A stretch of DNA of 64,000 nucleotides, from positions 62,001-126,000 of the forward strand of contig JADKKH010000001.1 in NCBI GenBank assembly GCA_016720585.1. Reading direction: 5' to 3'. The DNA comes from Chitinophagaceae bacterium (GTDB lineage: Bacteria; Bacteroidota; Bacteroidia; Chitinophagales; Chitinophagaceae). This document shows, piece after piece, positions 16,304-26,414 of this stretch (position 1 is the first letter of the stretch; every line of letters starts with the position of its first letter). The notes beneath the pieces were generated by a model, which searched no databases, had not been told where the DNA came from, and worked only from the letters and a program-made list of their open reading frames with translations. Both the position numbers and the translations under genes were made by a program.

Positions 16304-16846
16304 ATGCTCCTCGACCTCATTTTCGCTGTCTTTATCATTTTCGCCATCATAAAGGGTTATCAACGTGGACTGGTAGTGGGATTTTTTTCACTGATCGCCA
16401 TCATTATTGGCCTGGCGGCTGCCATGAAACTTTCAACCGTTGTAGCTGGATATATTGGTAAAGCCGTAAAAATTTCGGAACAATGGTTACCTGTCATTTC
16501 CTTTGTAATCGTTTTTCTCATCGTTATTTTGCTGATACGTCTCGGAGCGAAGGCCATTGAAAAGACTGTGGAACTGGCGCTGCTGGGTTGGGTAAACAAG
16601 ATCGGGGGTATCGTTTTTTTTGCTGCTATTTATATGGTTGTTTTTAGTGTTTTGCTTTTTTATGCAGAACAAATGAAAATGATTCAACCGGAAACCATTC
16701 ATAAATCGGTCATCTATTCTTTTGTGCAACCCTGGGGACCAAAAGTGATTAACGCCTTCGGCTCTATCCTGCCTGTTTTTAAAGATATGTTTGGTGACCT
16801 GGAACATTTTTTCGATGGGATCTCAAAGGATATTTCACCCCGGTAA
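16304..16846 (+). CDS. CvpA family membrane protein
   Basis: 180 residues with four hydrophobic segments (about 1-20, 25-45, 60-85 and 100-122). The N-terminus LLDLIFAVFIIFAIIKGYQRG carries the CvpA family pattern (helix, GYxRG, second helix). E. coli CvpA is needed for colicin V production and purF-operon related phenotypes; the biochemical role in Bacteroidota is unknown. The C-terminal 50 residues are soluble. It lies 70 bp after the YqeY-like gene. Confidence 0.85.
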   Translation: MLLDLIFAVFIIFAIIKGYQRGLVVGFFSLIAIIIGLAAAMKLSTVVAGYIGKAVKISEQWLPVISFVIVFLIVILLIRLGAKAIEKTVELALLGWVNKIGGIVFFAAIYMVVFSVLLFYAEQMKMIQPETIHKSVIYSFVQPWGPKVINAFGSILPVFKDMFGDLEHFFDGISKDISPR

Positions 16847-17080
16847 TACAACTGACAAGTGTTAGTTTAAATATTTTTTATGGGCAGCGCCAATGAATAT
16901 CGCCAGGGCTTTTATGTGATAAATAAATTATCAGATGCCCACCGGGTGAAAACATCATATCAAAACAAGTCGGTTGCACCTATATTTGCCCGAATCGTTC
17001 CTCTTTAATTCCATAAACCGCTTACTTTTTGCAACAAATCGATTATTTTAGCAGAGGAAAAAACATAGAATTAACTGCCC

Positions 17081-17857
17081 ATGGATTACGAAATCAAAGA
17101 ACAGGATAAGTTCAGGTATATTGAAGAAGGCACCGGTGAACCGTTGATGTTGTTGCATGGGTTATTTGGAGCGCTCAGCAATTTTAATCCCCTGATAAGC
17201 TATTTCCGACAGTACAATAAAGTGATCGTACCTCTGTTGCCGCTGCTGGAAATGGATATACTGCATACATCCGTTGGTGGGTTAGCCAAATTTGTCAATA
17301 GATTCCTGGAAGCAAGAGACTATCAACAGGTACACTTACTTGGCAATTCCCTGGGAGGTCATGTTGCCCTGATTCATACATTGAAACATCCGGAAAGAAT
17401 AAAATCTTTGATCCTTACCGGCAGTTCCGGCCTGTTTGAAAATGGCATGGGTGATAGTTATCCTAAAAGGGGCGACTATGAATATATTAAGAAAAAAACG
17501 GAACTGACTTTTTACGATCCTAATACGGCTTCCAAAGAATTGGTGGATGAGGTATATGGCATTGTCAATAACCGGATGAAAGCCATTAAGATCATTGCAT
17601 TGGCAAAAAGCGCAATCCGGAATAACCTGGGTGATGAACTCAACCAGATCAAACAGCCTACCTTATTGGTATGGGGAAATAACGATACGATCACTCCGCC
17701 ATTTGTTGGGAAAGAATTTAATAAGCTGATTCCAAACAGTGAAATACATTTTGTAGACAAATGCGGCCATGCGCCGATGATGGAAGTACCCGATGAATTC
17801 AACGCAATCCTGCATAAATTTTTGAAAAAACTCAATGAACCTGCAACAGTTGCCTGA
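17081..17857 (+). CDS. Alpha/beta hydrolase
   Basis: 258 residues of the alpha/beta-hydrolase fold. Oxyanion region LLHGLFGALSNF (about 24-35), nucleophile elbow LLGNSLGGHVAL (Ser in GNSLGG, about residue 93), acid in WGNNDTITP, and catalytic His in DKCGHAPMMEVP. It probably hydrolyses an ester or amide; the substrate cannot be told. A TATATTTG box at 16981-16988 could drive it. It is the first gene of the envelope cluster, followed 33 bp later by the CBS gene. Confidence 0.88.
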   Translation: MDYEIKEQDKFRYIEEGTGEPLMLLHGLFGALSNFNPLISYFRQYNKVIVPLLPLLEMDILHTSVGGLAKFVNRFLEARDYQQVHLLGNSLGGHVALIHTLKHPERIKSLILTGSSGLFENGMGDSYPKRGDYEYIKKKTELTFYDPNTASKELVDEVYGIVNNRMKAIKIIALAKSAIRNNLGDELNQIKQPTLLVWGNNDTITPPFVGKEFNKLIPNSEIHFVDKCGHAPMMEVPDEFNAILHKFLKKLNEPATVA

Positions 17858-17890
17858 ACTATGTTGTCTCATTGACAAAAGCCGCTATCC

Positions 17891-18553
17891 ATGTTAACCC
17901 GTGAACTGCAATCACAAACACTTCCCAGCCTGCACCTCTATGATAAGGTGTACCAGGCATTGCAATTAATGAATGATAACCAGGTCACTCATCTTCCGGT
18001 TGTTGACGGAGATAAGTATATCGGAATGATCAGCGAAGACGACCTGTTGCAGGCAGACAATGATACGGCCGCACTGGAAACGATGCAGCAATCATTTGCA
18101 AATTATTCGGTGAATGAAGAAGAACATTTTCTGAAAGCCTTACAACTGGCTGCTGAAAACGGATTAAGTGTGGTGCCGGTGATCTCGGGAGAAAATATCC
18201 TGGTGGGTACTGTTATTTACAATGACTTGTTGAAATATGCTTCAGACTTTATGAGTCTGAGTGAACCGGGAGGGTTGATCGTACTTGAAATGGAAAATAG
18301 CCGGTATTCATTCAATGACATCAGCAAGCTTGTGGAAACCAATGATGCGCAGATCACGCAGTTAAATACATCCACGGACCCCGAAACGGGCATTACCCTG
18401 GTTACTATCCGGATCAATAAACCAGAAATTTCTGATATCGTTGCTACCTTTCAACGGTATGAGTATAATGTAAAATACTTCTTCGGTGAAGAACTATACA
18501 CCAACGAATTGCGCAGTAATTATGACAACCTGATGAATTACCTGAAGATCTGA
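17891..18553 (+). CDS. CBS-domain protein
   Basis: 220 residues with two CBS domains in the first 125 residues (HLPVVDGDKYIGMISEDDLL and GLSVVPVISGENILVGTVIYNDLL), which usually bind adenine nucleotides. An ACT-like region follows (about 135-200, LIVLEMENSRYSFNDISKLVE), suggesting a second ligand-sensing module. It sits between a hydrolase and a BamA-like protein, upstream of nadK, a conserved arrangement in Bacteroidota. Its target is unknown. Confidence 0.85.
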   Translation: MLTRELQSQTLPSLHLYDKVYQALQLMNDNQVTHLPVVDGDKYIGMISEDDLLQADNDTAALETMQQSFANYSVNEEEHFLKALQLAAENGLSVVPVISGENILVGTVIYNDLLKYASDFMSLSEPGGLIVLEMENSRYSFNDISKLVETNDAQITQLNTSTDPETGITLVTIRINKPEISDIVATFQRYEYNVKYFFGEELYTNELRSNYDNLMNYLKI

Positions 18554-18615
18554 CATCAATTACCGGTATTTTACAGCACGAAACGGTGTTCATTTAAAAC
18601 TTCTTAGCTGCCGGT

Positions 18616-20052
18616 ATGCGGGGTAAAAAAAAATATCATATTGGGCTGATCATGCTGTTTACCGGGTACCAGTTGCTGGCATCCGGACAAGCAGGCAATG
18701 ATAAAAATATCCGGCCCGATTCCCTGGCGCCGACCCATTCAACTTTTATTGTTGGCGAAATTATCCTTACCGGAAATAAAAGAACAAAGGCACATATTAT
18801 TTTACGGGAAATACCTTTCAAATCCGGGGAGGAGTACCCGATGACAGAACTGGTAAATAAACTGGAAGATGCCCGTCGGCTACTGATGAATATGGCCCTT
18901 TTTAACAAGGTAGTAGTTGCCGCCCGGAATTTTGAAGGAAACAAAGTAAATATTATCGTAACAATTAAAGAACGCTGGTATCTTTTCCCGGTGCCCTATT
19001 TCAGACCGGTGGACAGGAACCTGAATCAGTGGATCATAGAACAAAAAGCCAGTCTTGACCGGGTTAATTATGGCGCAAAAGTATTATACAATAATGCGAC
19101 AGGCAGAAATGATAAGCTTCGGTTTTATTTTATCGGCGGTTATACCAAACAGCTTTCTTTCAGTTATGACCGTTTATATATTGATAAAAAATTAAAATGG
19201 GGAATGAACCTGGGATTTGCCATGGGTAAAAACCGGGAAGTGACTTATAATACTATAAATAATAAGCAGGTTTTTATCAAAGACAATGATAATTTCTTAC
19301 GCCATTTTACCAACGCCAACCTGGAGCTGACTTACAGGAACGCTATCAAAACCCGGCATCGGATCGGCTTCAGGTATACTATGGAAGAAGTAAGTGATAC
19401 CATCAGGAAACTGAACCCGACTTTTTTTAAGAAAGGCGGAACCCGCGTGGAGTATCCGGGTATTTTTTACAGTATGTCATATTTTGATCTGGATTATAAC
19501 CCCTATCCCACAAAGGGATATGCAGCTGATTTTTCTATCGGGAAAGAAGGGTTTAATAATAGCATCAACGTCTGGTATCTTTCGGCCAGGGGCTCAGGCA
19601 GCTGGCATGTATCTCCCAAAACATTTTTTAACCTAAATATTTATGGCAGTATCAAACTACCATTCACACAGCCTTATTTTATGCAACGGTTTTTAGGGTA
19701 TGGGGAAACATTTATGCAGGGATATGAATATTATGTAATTGATGGGGTGGCCGGGGGCTATTTAAAAACAACCCTGACCCGTGAATTACTGAATTTTAGC
19801 ATACGGGTCCCCGCTAAAAAAGGAAAAGAACCCCAACGTATCCCTTTTCGCATTTTTGGAAAAACCTATGGAAATGCCGGCTATGTTCATAATCCCCAAC
19901 CGGGTGAAAACTTCCTGTCCAACAAGATGCTTTATTCCGGTGGCTTTGGTATTGATGTCCTCACTTTTTATGATGTTACATTTAAGTTTGAATACAGCTT
20001 TAACCAGTTAGGTCAAAACGGGCTATTTTTACACCGAAAGAGTATTTTCTAA
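18616..20052 (+). CDS. BamA/TamA-like outer membrane protein with one POTRA domain
   Basis: 478 residues. Signal peptide (about 1-24, LIMLFTGYQLLASGQ), one POTRA domain (about 42-130, FIVGEIILTGNKRTKAHIILREIPFKSGE and VNIIVTIKERWYLFPVPYFRP), then a 16-strand-type beta-barrel with many aromatic turns ending FNQLGQNGLFLHRKSIF. Relatives insert or translocate proteins or lipids at the outer membrane. It ends 3 bp before nadK, so both are translated from the same mRNA. It is distinct from the full-length BamA at 23658. Confidence 0.87.
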   Translation: MRGKKKYHIGLIMLFTGYQLLASGQAGNDKNIRPDSLAPTHSTFIVGEIILTGNKRTKAHIILREIPFKSGEEYPMTELVNKLEDARRLLMNMALFNKVVVAARNFEGNKVNIIVTIKERWYLFPVPYFRPVDRNLNQWIIEQKASLDRVNYGAKVLYNNATGRNDKLRFYFIGGYTKQLSFSYDRLYIDKKLKWGMNLGFAMGKNREVTYNTINNKQVFIKDNDNFLRHFTNANLELTYRNAIKTRHRIGFRYTMEEVSDTIRKLNPTFFKKGGTRVEYPGIFYSMSYFDLDYNPYPTKGYAADFSIGKEGFNNSINVWYLSARGSGSWHVSPKTFFNLNIYGSIKLPFTQPYFMQRFLGYGETFMQGYEYYVIDGVAGGYLKTTLTRELLNFSIRVPAKKGKEPQRIPFRIFGKTYGNAGYVHNPQPGENFLSNKMLYSGGFGIDVLTFYDVTFKFEYSFNQLGQNGLFLHRKSIF

Positions 20053-20055
20053 AGA

Positions 20056-20934
20056 ATGAAAGCAGCCATTTACAGCAGGGTGATGGAAGACGGGCAACAG
20101 AAGGATGTTCAGTTATTTTTTGATGAACTATCCAAACAAAAAATCGAGCCGGTTATCTTTCAGCCTTTTTTTGAGCAGATCCGGAACAGTATCAACCTGC
20201 CTTCCGGCACAAAAACATTTGCCCTCTCAGAAGACCTTACGGAAGAAATTGAATTTATCATCAGTCTTGGGGGTGATGGAACATTACTGGATACGGTAAC
20301 CCTGGTGCGGGATAAACCCATTTCTATTATGGGCATTAATTTCGGGAGGCTGGGATTTCTGGCCAGTATTGGCCGGGAAGAAATGCAGATAGCTGTAAAA
20401 GCAATTGCCCAGAGAGCCTATGTGATTGATAAGCGGACCCTGATCCACCTCGATGCCAGTATCCCCATGTTTGGTAGTGTGCCCTATGCACTTAATGAGT
20501 TTTCGTTGCATAAAAGGGATGTGGCTTCTATGATAAAAATTCACACTTATTTGAATGGTGAATTTTTGAATACTTATTGGGCTGATGGCCTGATCGTAGC
20601 TACACCCACAGGTTCTACCGGCTATTCATTAAGTTGTAACGGTCCGGTTGTATTCCCCGACTCTGGTAGTTTTGTAATAACGCCTGTGGCTCCTCATAAC
20701 CTGAACGTTCGTCCCATCATTGTACCGGACGACAATATCATCTCTTTTGAAATTGAAAGCCGGTCCGATCAGATTATTTGTGCCCTGGATTCCAGGCGGG
20801 AAATTGTCAGTAAAAACGTACAGCTGGCCGTAAAAAAAGAAAAATTCGATATCAGCCTTGTCCGCCTGAGTGAGAATAATTTCTTACAAACGCTCCGTAA
20901 TAAACTGACCTGGGGATTGGACAAGCGCAACTAA
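20056..20934 (+). CDS. nadK: NAD kinase
   Basis: 292 residues. It phosphorylates NAD to NADP with ATP in the cytosol. The GGDGT motif is present (ISLGGDGTLLDTV, about 74-86), then NEFSLHKRD, and PTGSTGYSLSCNGPVV with the conserved Gly-rich substrate loop. It starts 3 bp after the upstream gene, so it is in an operon with the BamA-like gene, a common Bacteroidota order. Confidence 0.96.
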   Translation: MKAAIYSRVMEDGQQKDVQLFFDELSKQKIEPVIFQPFFEQIRNSINLPSGTKTFALSEDLTEEIEFIISLGGDGTLLDTVTLVRDKPISIMGINFGRLGFLASIGREEMQIAVKAIAQRAYVIDKRTLIHLDASIPMFGSVPYALNEFSLHKRDVASMIKIHTYLNGEFLNTYWADGLIVATPTGSTGYSLSCNGPVVFPDSGSFVITPVAPHNLNVRPIIVPDDNIISFEIESRSDQIICALDSRREIVSKNVQLAVKKEKFDISLVRLSENNFLQTLRNKLTWGLDKRN

Positions 20935-21088
20935 ATAGAGCCCAAAGAGCATAGATTTCTCCTGTGGATTAGGTTTTGAACGATTGCCAACGGCCTGATA
21001 ATTGGGATAATTTGTGTAATACATGGCTCAAAATAAAAGAAAATGCTATTTTTAACGTTCTGATTAATCCCGAACCATATTTATAGTT

Positions 21089-21949
21089 ATGATGAAAAAG
21101 ACCGTTGCAGTTGTTGTATGCTCCATTATTGTCCTTTTTTCAGGCAATTCCCTGAAAGCCCAGGATGCCGTTGTGCAGGAAGGTGAATTTGGAATTGGCG
21201 TAGGCGCCAGTCATTATTTCGGAGATTTAAACACCCGGGCCCGGCTTAACAGGGCCAAATTAGCAGGCACAATTTTCTTCCGTAAAAACCTGGGAAATTA
21301 TATAGCCATCAGGATCGGGGCAAGCTTTGCACAGGTAGGCTATTCCGATCAATACAATACGCATAATACCTATATGTATACCCGTAACCTGAGTTTTAAC
21401 AGCAAGGTGTGGGAACTGACTTTACAGGGCGATTTTAATTTCTTTCGTTTTATGCCGGGTGAACCGCAGTACAGCTTTACGCCTTATATAACATTTGGTG
21501 CGGGGGTATTCAGTTTTGATCCCTATGCCTATCTCCGGGGAAGAAAAGTGCCGTTAAGACAATTGGGTACAGAAGGCCAGGGCAGCGCATTATATGCCGA
21601 CCGGAAACAATACAGTTCGATGGCCATCTGCCTGCCTTTTGGTGGGGGAGTTAAATATGCGCTCAATGAAAGGATCAATATTGGATTCGAAATACTCCAC
21701 CGGTTTACCAATACGGATTACCTGGATGATGTAAGCAAGACCTATGTAGATCCTGCAATTTTCCCACTTAACCCGGATGGAAGCCAGTCTGATGCGCAGT
21801 TATTATACGACCGCTCTTACGAAATAGGCGAACCCATCGGCATTCCTAACCGGGCCCGGGGTGGCAGCAAACAAAAAGATCAGTTTGTAACAGCCATGTT
21901 TCATGTTACATTTAATCTTCAGTCATACAAGTGCCCGACGGCCAACTAA
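21089..21949 (+). CDS. DUF6089 outer-membrane beta-barrel protein
   Basis: 286 residues with signal peptide KKTVAVVVCSIIVLFSGNSLKA. The mature start GEFGIGVGASHYFGDLNTRA and the later FRFMPGEPQYSFTPYITFGAG fit the DUF6089 barrel proteins encoded next to nadK and bamA in Bacteroidota. The role is probably structural or assembly-related at the outer membrane (inference from synteny). It ends FHVTFNLQSYKCPTAN, so the last strand is near the C-terminus. Confidence 0.83.
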   Translation: MMKKTVAVVVCSIIVLFSGNSLKAQDAVVQEGEFGIGVGASHYFGDLNTRARLNRAKLAGTIFFRKNLGNYIAIRIGASFAQVGYSDQYNTHNTYMYTRNLSFNSKVWELTLQGDFNFFRFMPGEPQYSFTPYITFGAGVFSFDPYAYLRGRKVPLRQLGTEGQGSALYADRKQYSSMAICLPFGGGVKYALNERINIGFEILHRFTNTDYLDDVSKTYVDPAIFPLNPDGSQSDAQLLYDRSYEIGEPIGIPNRARGGSKQKDQFVTAMFHVTFNLQSYKCPTAN

Positions 21950-22103
21950 AGAAGTTTTTTATCTTTAGAAGAATTGTTGAGCAACTCATAATGGTAGTAA
22001 CTGAGAAATAAAAATTTTCATAAATTTATCGTGAGTTTTAAACCAAACTGACAGATAGGGTTCTACCCCATGAACCATTTTAATTAACCAAAAACTTATC
22101 ACT

Positions 22104-22526
22104 ATGCGCCGGACAACCATTTTATTCAGTTCTATTATTGTTGCTGTTTTCCTCCTTACTGCAGCTTTTACAACCAACAGGGTATCCACAAAAAATAAAG
22201 CCGGGGATTGGTTTTTCCTGGAAGATAAAAAAGTTGGCTTTGGAGCAGATCATGATGTGATCCATTTCGGAAACTGGAAAGACGATGTGCGACAGATAAA
22301 ACTGAAAGTAACCGACGGCCCCCTGAAAATGTACAGCATGAAAATTTATTTTGATAACGGCAGTATTCAGAACGTTGAGTTACGCAACCGGTTTGCACAG
22401 GGAAGTGAAAGCCGGGTTATTGATATGGACGGAGGATTGAGGCATCTTACCAAAATTGAATTCTGGTACGAAACAAAAGGTTTTGCACGCGGCAGATCAA
22501 GGGTAGCTGTCTGGGGGAAAAATTAA
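22104..22526 (+). CDS. DUF2541 secreted protein
   Basis: 140 residues with an N-terminal hydrophobic segment (about 5-24) acting as signal peptide or anchor. The mature part contains DWFFLEDKKVGFGADHDVI, IKLKVTDGPLKMYSMKIYFDNG and the C-terminal RGRSRVAVWGKN, which match the DUF2541 pattern (jelly-roll-like small periplasmic proteins such as E. coli YaaI). Function unknown. Inserted between the DUF6089 and uppS genes and followed by its own terminator. Confidence 0.75.
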   Translation: MRRTTILFSSIIVAVFLLTAAFTTNRVSTKNKAGDWFFLEDKKVGFGADHDVIHFGNWKDDVRQIKLKVTDGPLKMYSMKIYFDNGSIQNVELRNRFAQGSESRVIDMDGGLRHLTKIEFWYETKGFARGRSRVAVWGKN

Positions 22527-22543
22527 TAATTCAAAACTGGAAT

Positions 22544-22597
22544 AACCCGGGGCGTGGTCAGAATAATCTGATCATAGCTCCGGGTTTTGTTTTTTGT
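22544..22597 (+). terminator. Long-stem terminator
   Basis: AACCCGG (22544-22550) pairs with CCGGGTT (22580-22586), with an inner TCAGA/TCTGA pair (22558-22571), followed by TTGTTTTTTG. A TACATTTG box (22597-22604) for uppS begins where the terminator ends. Confidence 0.7.
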
Positions 22598-22634
22598 ACA
22601 TTTGTGCCCTCATAATAGCGTAATAAAAAAATCC

Positions 22635-23384
22635 ATGTCACTGTTATTGGAAAAAATCGATAAAAAAAACCTTCCCCGTCACATTGCTATTATCATGGAC
22701 GGCAATGGCAGATGGGCAAAAGAGAAAGGGGAAGACCGGCTCTTTGGCCATTTTCATGGTGTTGAAAGTGTTCGGGATATTGTAGAGGGATCAGCAGAAC
22801 TGGGAATTGAATACCTGACCTTATACGCGTTCTCCACCGAAAACTGGGATCGCCCGGAATATGAAGTGATCGGCCTTATGGAATTACTGGTAAGCACGAT
22901 CCGGAAAGAGGTAGAAAGCCTGAACAAAAATAATATCCGCTTGCATGTGATCGGGGATATGAGCATGCTGCCGGAATATGCCAAAAAAGAACTGGACGAA
23001 GCGCTTGAATTTACAAAAAGCAATACAGGCCTGAATTTGATCATGGCCCTGAGTTACAGCGGCCGCTGGGAATTACTCAATGCCGTAAAGAATATTGCTT
23101 ATGAAGTAAAACAGGGTAAACTCAATGTGGAGGCTATTGATCAGAACACCCTGCAACATTATCTCTGTACCAGTGAGTTTCCAGACCCTGAATTAATGAT
23201 ACGAACAAGCGGAGAATACCGGATCAGTAATTTTCTGTTGTACCAGCTGGCGTATGCAGAATTGTATTTCACTAATGTGCGTTGGCCGGATTTCAGAAAG
23301 GAAAACCTGTATGAAGCCCTCCTCGATTACCAAAACAGGGAAAGAAGGTTTGGTAAAACCAGTGATCAGGTGGTAACCGGTTAA
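22635..23384 (+). CDS. uppS: Isoprenyl transferase (undecaprenyl diphosphate synthase)
   Basis: 249 residues from the ATG at 22635 (MSLLLEKIDKKNLPRHIAII); a frame starting 48 bp upstream overlaps the promoter and is unlikely. It makes the C55 polyprenyl diphosphate carrier for peptidoglycan and polysaccharide from FPP and IPP. Catalytic start IIMDGNGRWAKEKGEDR with the conserved Asp, then TLYAFSTENWDRP and the C-terminal RTSGEYRISNFLLYQLAYAE. It is 270 bp upstream of bamA. Confidence 0.96.
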   Translation: MSLLLEKIDKKNLPRHIAIIMDGNGRWAKEKGEDRLFGHFHGVESVRDIVEGSAELGIEYLTLYAFSTENWDRPEYEVIGLMELLVSTIRKEVESLNKNNIRLHVIGDMSMLPEYAKKELDEALEFTKSNTGLNLIMALSYSGRWELLNAVKNIAYEVKQGKLNVEAIDQNTLQHYLCTSEFPDPELMIRTSGEYRISNFLLYQLAYAELYFTNVRWPDFRKENLYEALLDYQNRERRFGKTSDQVVTG

Positions 23385-23657
23385 AAATGGCAATTCCTGA
23401 TTAAATACAGGTTTTTCGTCATTAATGGCCTTGCAAACACCAAAGTACCCCTTTAAAAGAGGTATTTCGCCACCCTAACGAAGGATTACAAGGGGTTTCC
23501 GACTTTCTTTAACAAAGACTTCAAAAATTTACCGTTATTTTGCCGCCTCAACAGGGGGGAACTGCTCCTGTAAATCAATATTTAACTGATGTTTCAGCAT
23601 CCCGATTGTACGGATAATTTCGAAGTACAGGGACAGGCTGAACTTGAACAATCAAAC

Positions 23658-26387
23658 ATGCAACGATTTTTACTAAGGCTTTGTGTTACATTGATGGCTG
23701 CGATAGTGTCCGTATTTACGTTACAGGCACAGGATACACTTCCTCCAACTTCGGTAGATCCAAAATTGATTGAATGGGAGAATTCCCGGATCCCTAAGGA
23801 ATTTTTTATTGCCAGTGTAAGCATAACCGGGATCAAACACCTTGACACTTCCATCGTATATTCCATTGCCAACCTTCAGGCTGGTGATAAATTCATGCAT
23901 CCCGGTGAAGATATTTTTGCAAAAGCCATTACCAACCTGTGGAGACAAAAACTTTTTTCTAATATACAGGTGTTGGTAACAAAGATTGAAGGTGATAAAG
24001 TGTGGATTGAAATCAATGTGCTGGAGAGACCCCGCCTGGGCAATTTTAAATTTGTTGGTGTTAAAAAGTCGGAGGAAGAAGACATCCAGGGAAAAGTAAA
24101 TCTCGCCAAGCAGACTATTATCACGGAAAACACCCGTCGGGAAATTATTGAGAAAGTAACCAAGTACTATACGGAAAAATCATTCCGAAACGTAAAAGTG
24201 CGGATTGAAGAGCAACCCGACACGGCTTTTACGAACTCTAACTCCATGACCATTTATGTAGAGAAGGGTGACAAAGTTCGGATTGATAATATCCGGTTTT
24301 ATGGCAATGATAATATTGATGGGCTGCGGTTGAAAAAGCAGATGAAGGGTACCAAAGAAATGAGCAAGGCTACCCTGCATCCGGATGAAGAACAAAGTCC
24401 TTATGGTCAGAAAAAGAAATACTCCTTCAGTGAATACACCAAAGACTGGGGATTTCTTTCTCTTAGTAAAACCAAAAAATTACTGGATCCTTACTTCCGT
24501 TTCAAACTATTCAGCGGTGCTAAATATGATGAAAAAAAGTATGAAGAAGATAAAGAAAAGGTGCTGAATTATTATAACTCGATGGGTTACCGGGATGCCA
24601 CTATTTTGGAAGACCAGCCCGTCATTACTAAAAGCGGAAACCTTAACCTGGACCTGAAAGTGGATGAAGGAAGGAGATATTATTTTGGTAACATAACCTG
24701 GAAAGGCAACTCCAAATACCCGGATTCTTTGTTGAATGTTTTGCTGGGTATCAATAAAGGCGATATCTATAACATAGCCATTTTAAATAAACGTCTTGGT
24801 AAAGAAGCATCACAGGAAGGTGGAGACGTCAGCGGTTTATATATGGATGACGGATACCTTTTCTTCAGGGTAGAACCGGTGGAGACAGCCGTGTATAATG
24901 ATACCATTGACTATGAAATAAGGATGACGGAAGGTCCGCAAGCAAGAATTAAAAACGTAACGATTGCCGGTAATGAAAAAACAAAAGATTATGTCATACG
25001 TCGTGAGTTAAGAACGATTCCGGGTGAACTATTCAGCCGGGCTGATCTTATCCGCTCGCAGCGGGAATTGGGCAATCTCCAGTTTTTTAACCAGGAAACG
25101 ATCAATCCCGGTGTTGTTCCCAATTCAGATGATGGAACCGTAGATATAAACTGGAAACTGGAAGAAAAATCATCGGACCAGCTTGAATTATCAGCAGGCT
25201 GGGGTGGTGGTGTAGGACTCACCGGAACATTAGGTGTTACGTTCAATAATTTCTCAATCAGGAATATCTGGAAAAAATCGGCATGGGATCCCTTACCAAC
25301 CGGTGATGGACAAAAACTCAGTCTCCGCGTTCAATCCAACGGGCGGGCTTACCGTTCGTACAGTGCTTCTTTTACTGAACCCTGGCTGGGAGGCAAAAAA
25401 AGGAATTCGCTGACCATTGGTATCAATAACAGTAAGTATTCAAATGCTTTTGATCCTTATACCGGAACAATAGATCGTAAAAGATCCGACAGCAATTATT
25501 TGAAGACAACCGGCTTGTCTGTTTCACTCGGTAAGCAATTAAAATGGCCGGATGATTTTTTCAATCTGGTGTATACGTTGAATATTACGCAATATAAGCT
25601 CCGTAATTATCCCATTTTTGATGGGTTGAAAGATGGCACATCCAGTAATATCAGTATGAAGATTGCCCTGCAACGGTCCTCTGTTTTTAACCCGATCTTC
25701 CCAACCAGTGGCTCCAATTTTCTTGCCAGCTTACAGTTCACACCACCCTATTCCTTATTCAATAAAAATATTGTTACCTCTAGCAATCCTTACAAAACAC
25801 CGGAGTATCACAAATGGAGATTCAATGCTGAATGGTTTGTTCCAATCGGCAAGGCAACAGGTGCTGATAAAAACAGGCAGTTAGTTTTGAAAATGGCTGC
25901 CAAGTATGGATTTATGGGCAGGTATAATAACAAACTGGATTATTCTCCATTTGAAAGATTCCAGGTGGGTGATGCCGGGTTGACCAATAACTATGGCTTA
26001 TTGGGTTATGATATTGTAGCCCACCGAGGTTACCCGGTGTATGAATCTTCTGATCCCACAGTTAATCCTGACCAGCAAAGTGCTAATAAATTTTTTACCA
26101 TATTTAATAAGTACACGCTTGAATTACGCTACCCATTGGTAACCAATCCGAGCAGTACGATCTATGCATTAACCTTTTTTGAGGCAGCCAATGGCTGGCA
26201 CGATTATAAGGAGTACAATCCATTCCGTTTACGCCGCAGTGTAGGTGTAGGTATGAGGTTCTTCCTTCCTATGTTTGGCTTGCTGGGCTTTGATTATGGA
26301 ATAGGTCTTGACCGTTTACAGCCGGGGCAACAAGGCGTAAAAGGTGCTTCCCGCTTTACCTTTATGCTCGGCTTTGAACCCGAATAA
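23658..26387 (+). CDS. bamA: Outer membrane protein assembly factor BamA
   Basis: 909 residues from the ATG at 23658, chosen because it begins a signal peptide (MQRFLLRLCVTLMAAIVSVF). POTRA repeats fill about 40-470; POTRA 1-2 include SVSITGIKHLDTSIVYSI and FVGVKKSEEEDIQGKVNL. A Lys/Tyr/Glu-rich insert interrupts the POTRA region (about 255-330), common in Bacteroidota BamA. The C-terminal barrel ends FTMLGFEPE after GVGMRFFLPMFGLLGFDYG. It is the core of the BAM complex and is followed 27 bp later by two ompH/skp genes for periplasmic chaperones. Confidence 0.95.
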   Translation: MQRFLLRLCVTLMAAIVSVFTLQAQDTLPPTSVDPKLIEWENSRIPKEFFIASVSITGIKHLDTSIVYSIANLQAGDKFMHPGEDIFAKAITNLWRQKLFSNIQVLVTKIEGDKVWIEINVLERPRLGNFKFVGVKKSEEEDIQGKVNLAKQTIITENTRREIIEKVTKYYTEKSFRNVKVRIEEQPDTAFTNSNSMTIYVEKGDKVRIDNIRFYGNDNIDGLRLKKQMKGTKEMSKATLHPDEEQSPYGQKKKYSFSEYTKDWGFLSLSKTKKLLDPYFRFKLFSGAKYDEKKYEEDKEKVLNYYNSMGYRDATILEDQPVITKSGNLNLDLKVDEGRRYYFGNITWKGNSKYPDSLLNVLLGINKGDIYNIAILNKRLGKEASQEGGDVSGLYMDDGYLFFRVEPVETAVYNDTIDYEIRMTEGPQARIKNVTIAGNEKTKDYVIRRELRTIPGELFSRADLIRSQRELGNLQFFNQETINPGVVPNSDDGTVDINWKLEEKSSDQLELSAGWGGGVGLTGTLGVTFNNFSIRNIWKKSAWDPLPTGDGQKLSLRVQSNGRAYRSYSASFTEPWLGGKKRNSLTIGINNSKYSNAFDPYTGTIDRKRSDSNYLKTTGLSVSLGKQLKWPDDFFNLVYTLNITQYKLRNYPIFDGLKDGTSSNISMKIALQRSSVFNPIFPTSGSNFLASLQFTPPYSLFNKNIVTSSNPYKTPEYHKWRFNAEWFVPIGKATGADKNRQLVLKMAAKYGFMGRYNNKLDYSPFERFQVGDAGLTNNYGLLGYDIVAHRGYPVYESSDPTVNPDQQSANKFFTIFNKYTLELRYPLVTNPSSTIYALTFFEAANGWHDYKEYNPFRLRRSVGVGMRFFLPMFGLLGFDYGIGLDRLQPGQQGVKGASRFTFMLGFEPE

Positions 26388-26414
26388 TACTCATCAAATC
26401 TTTAATTCAGTTGT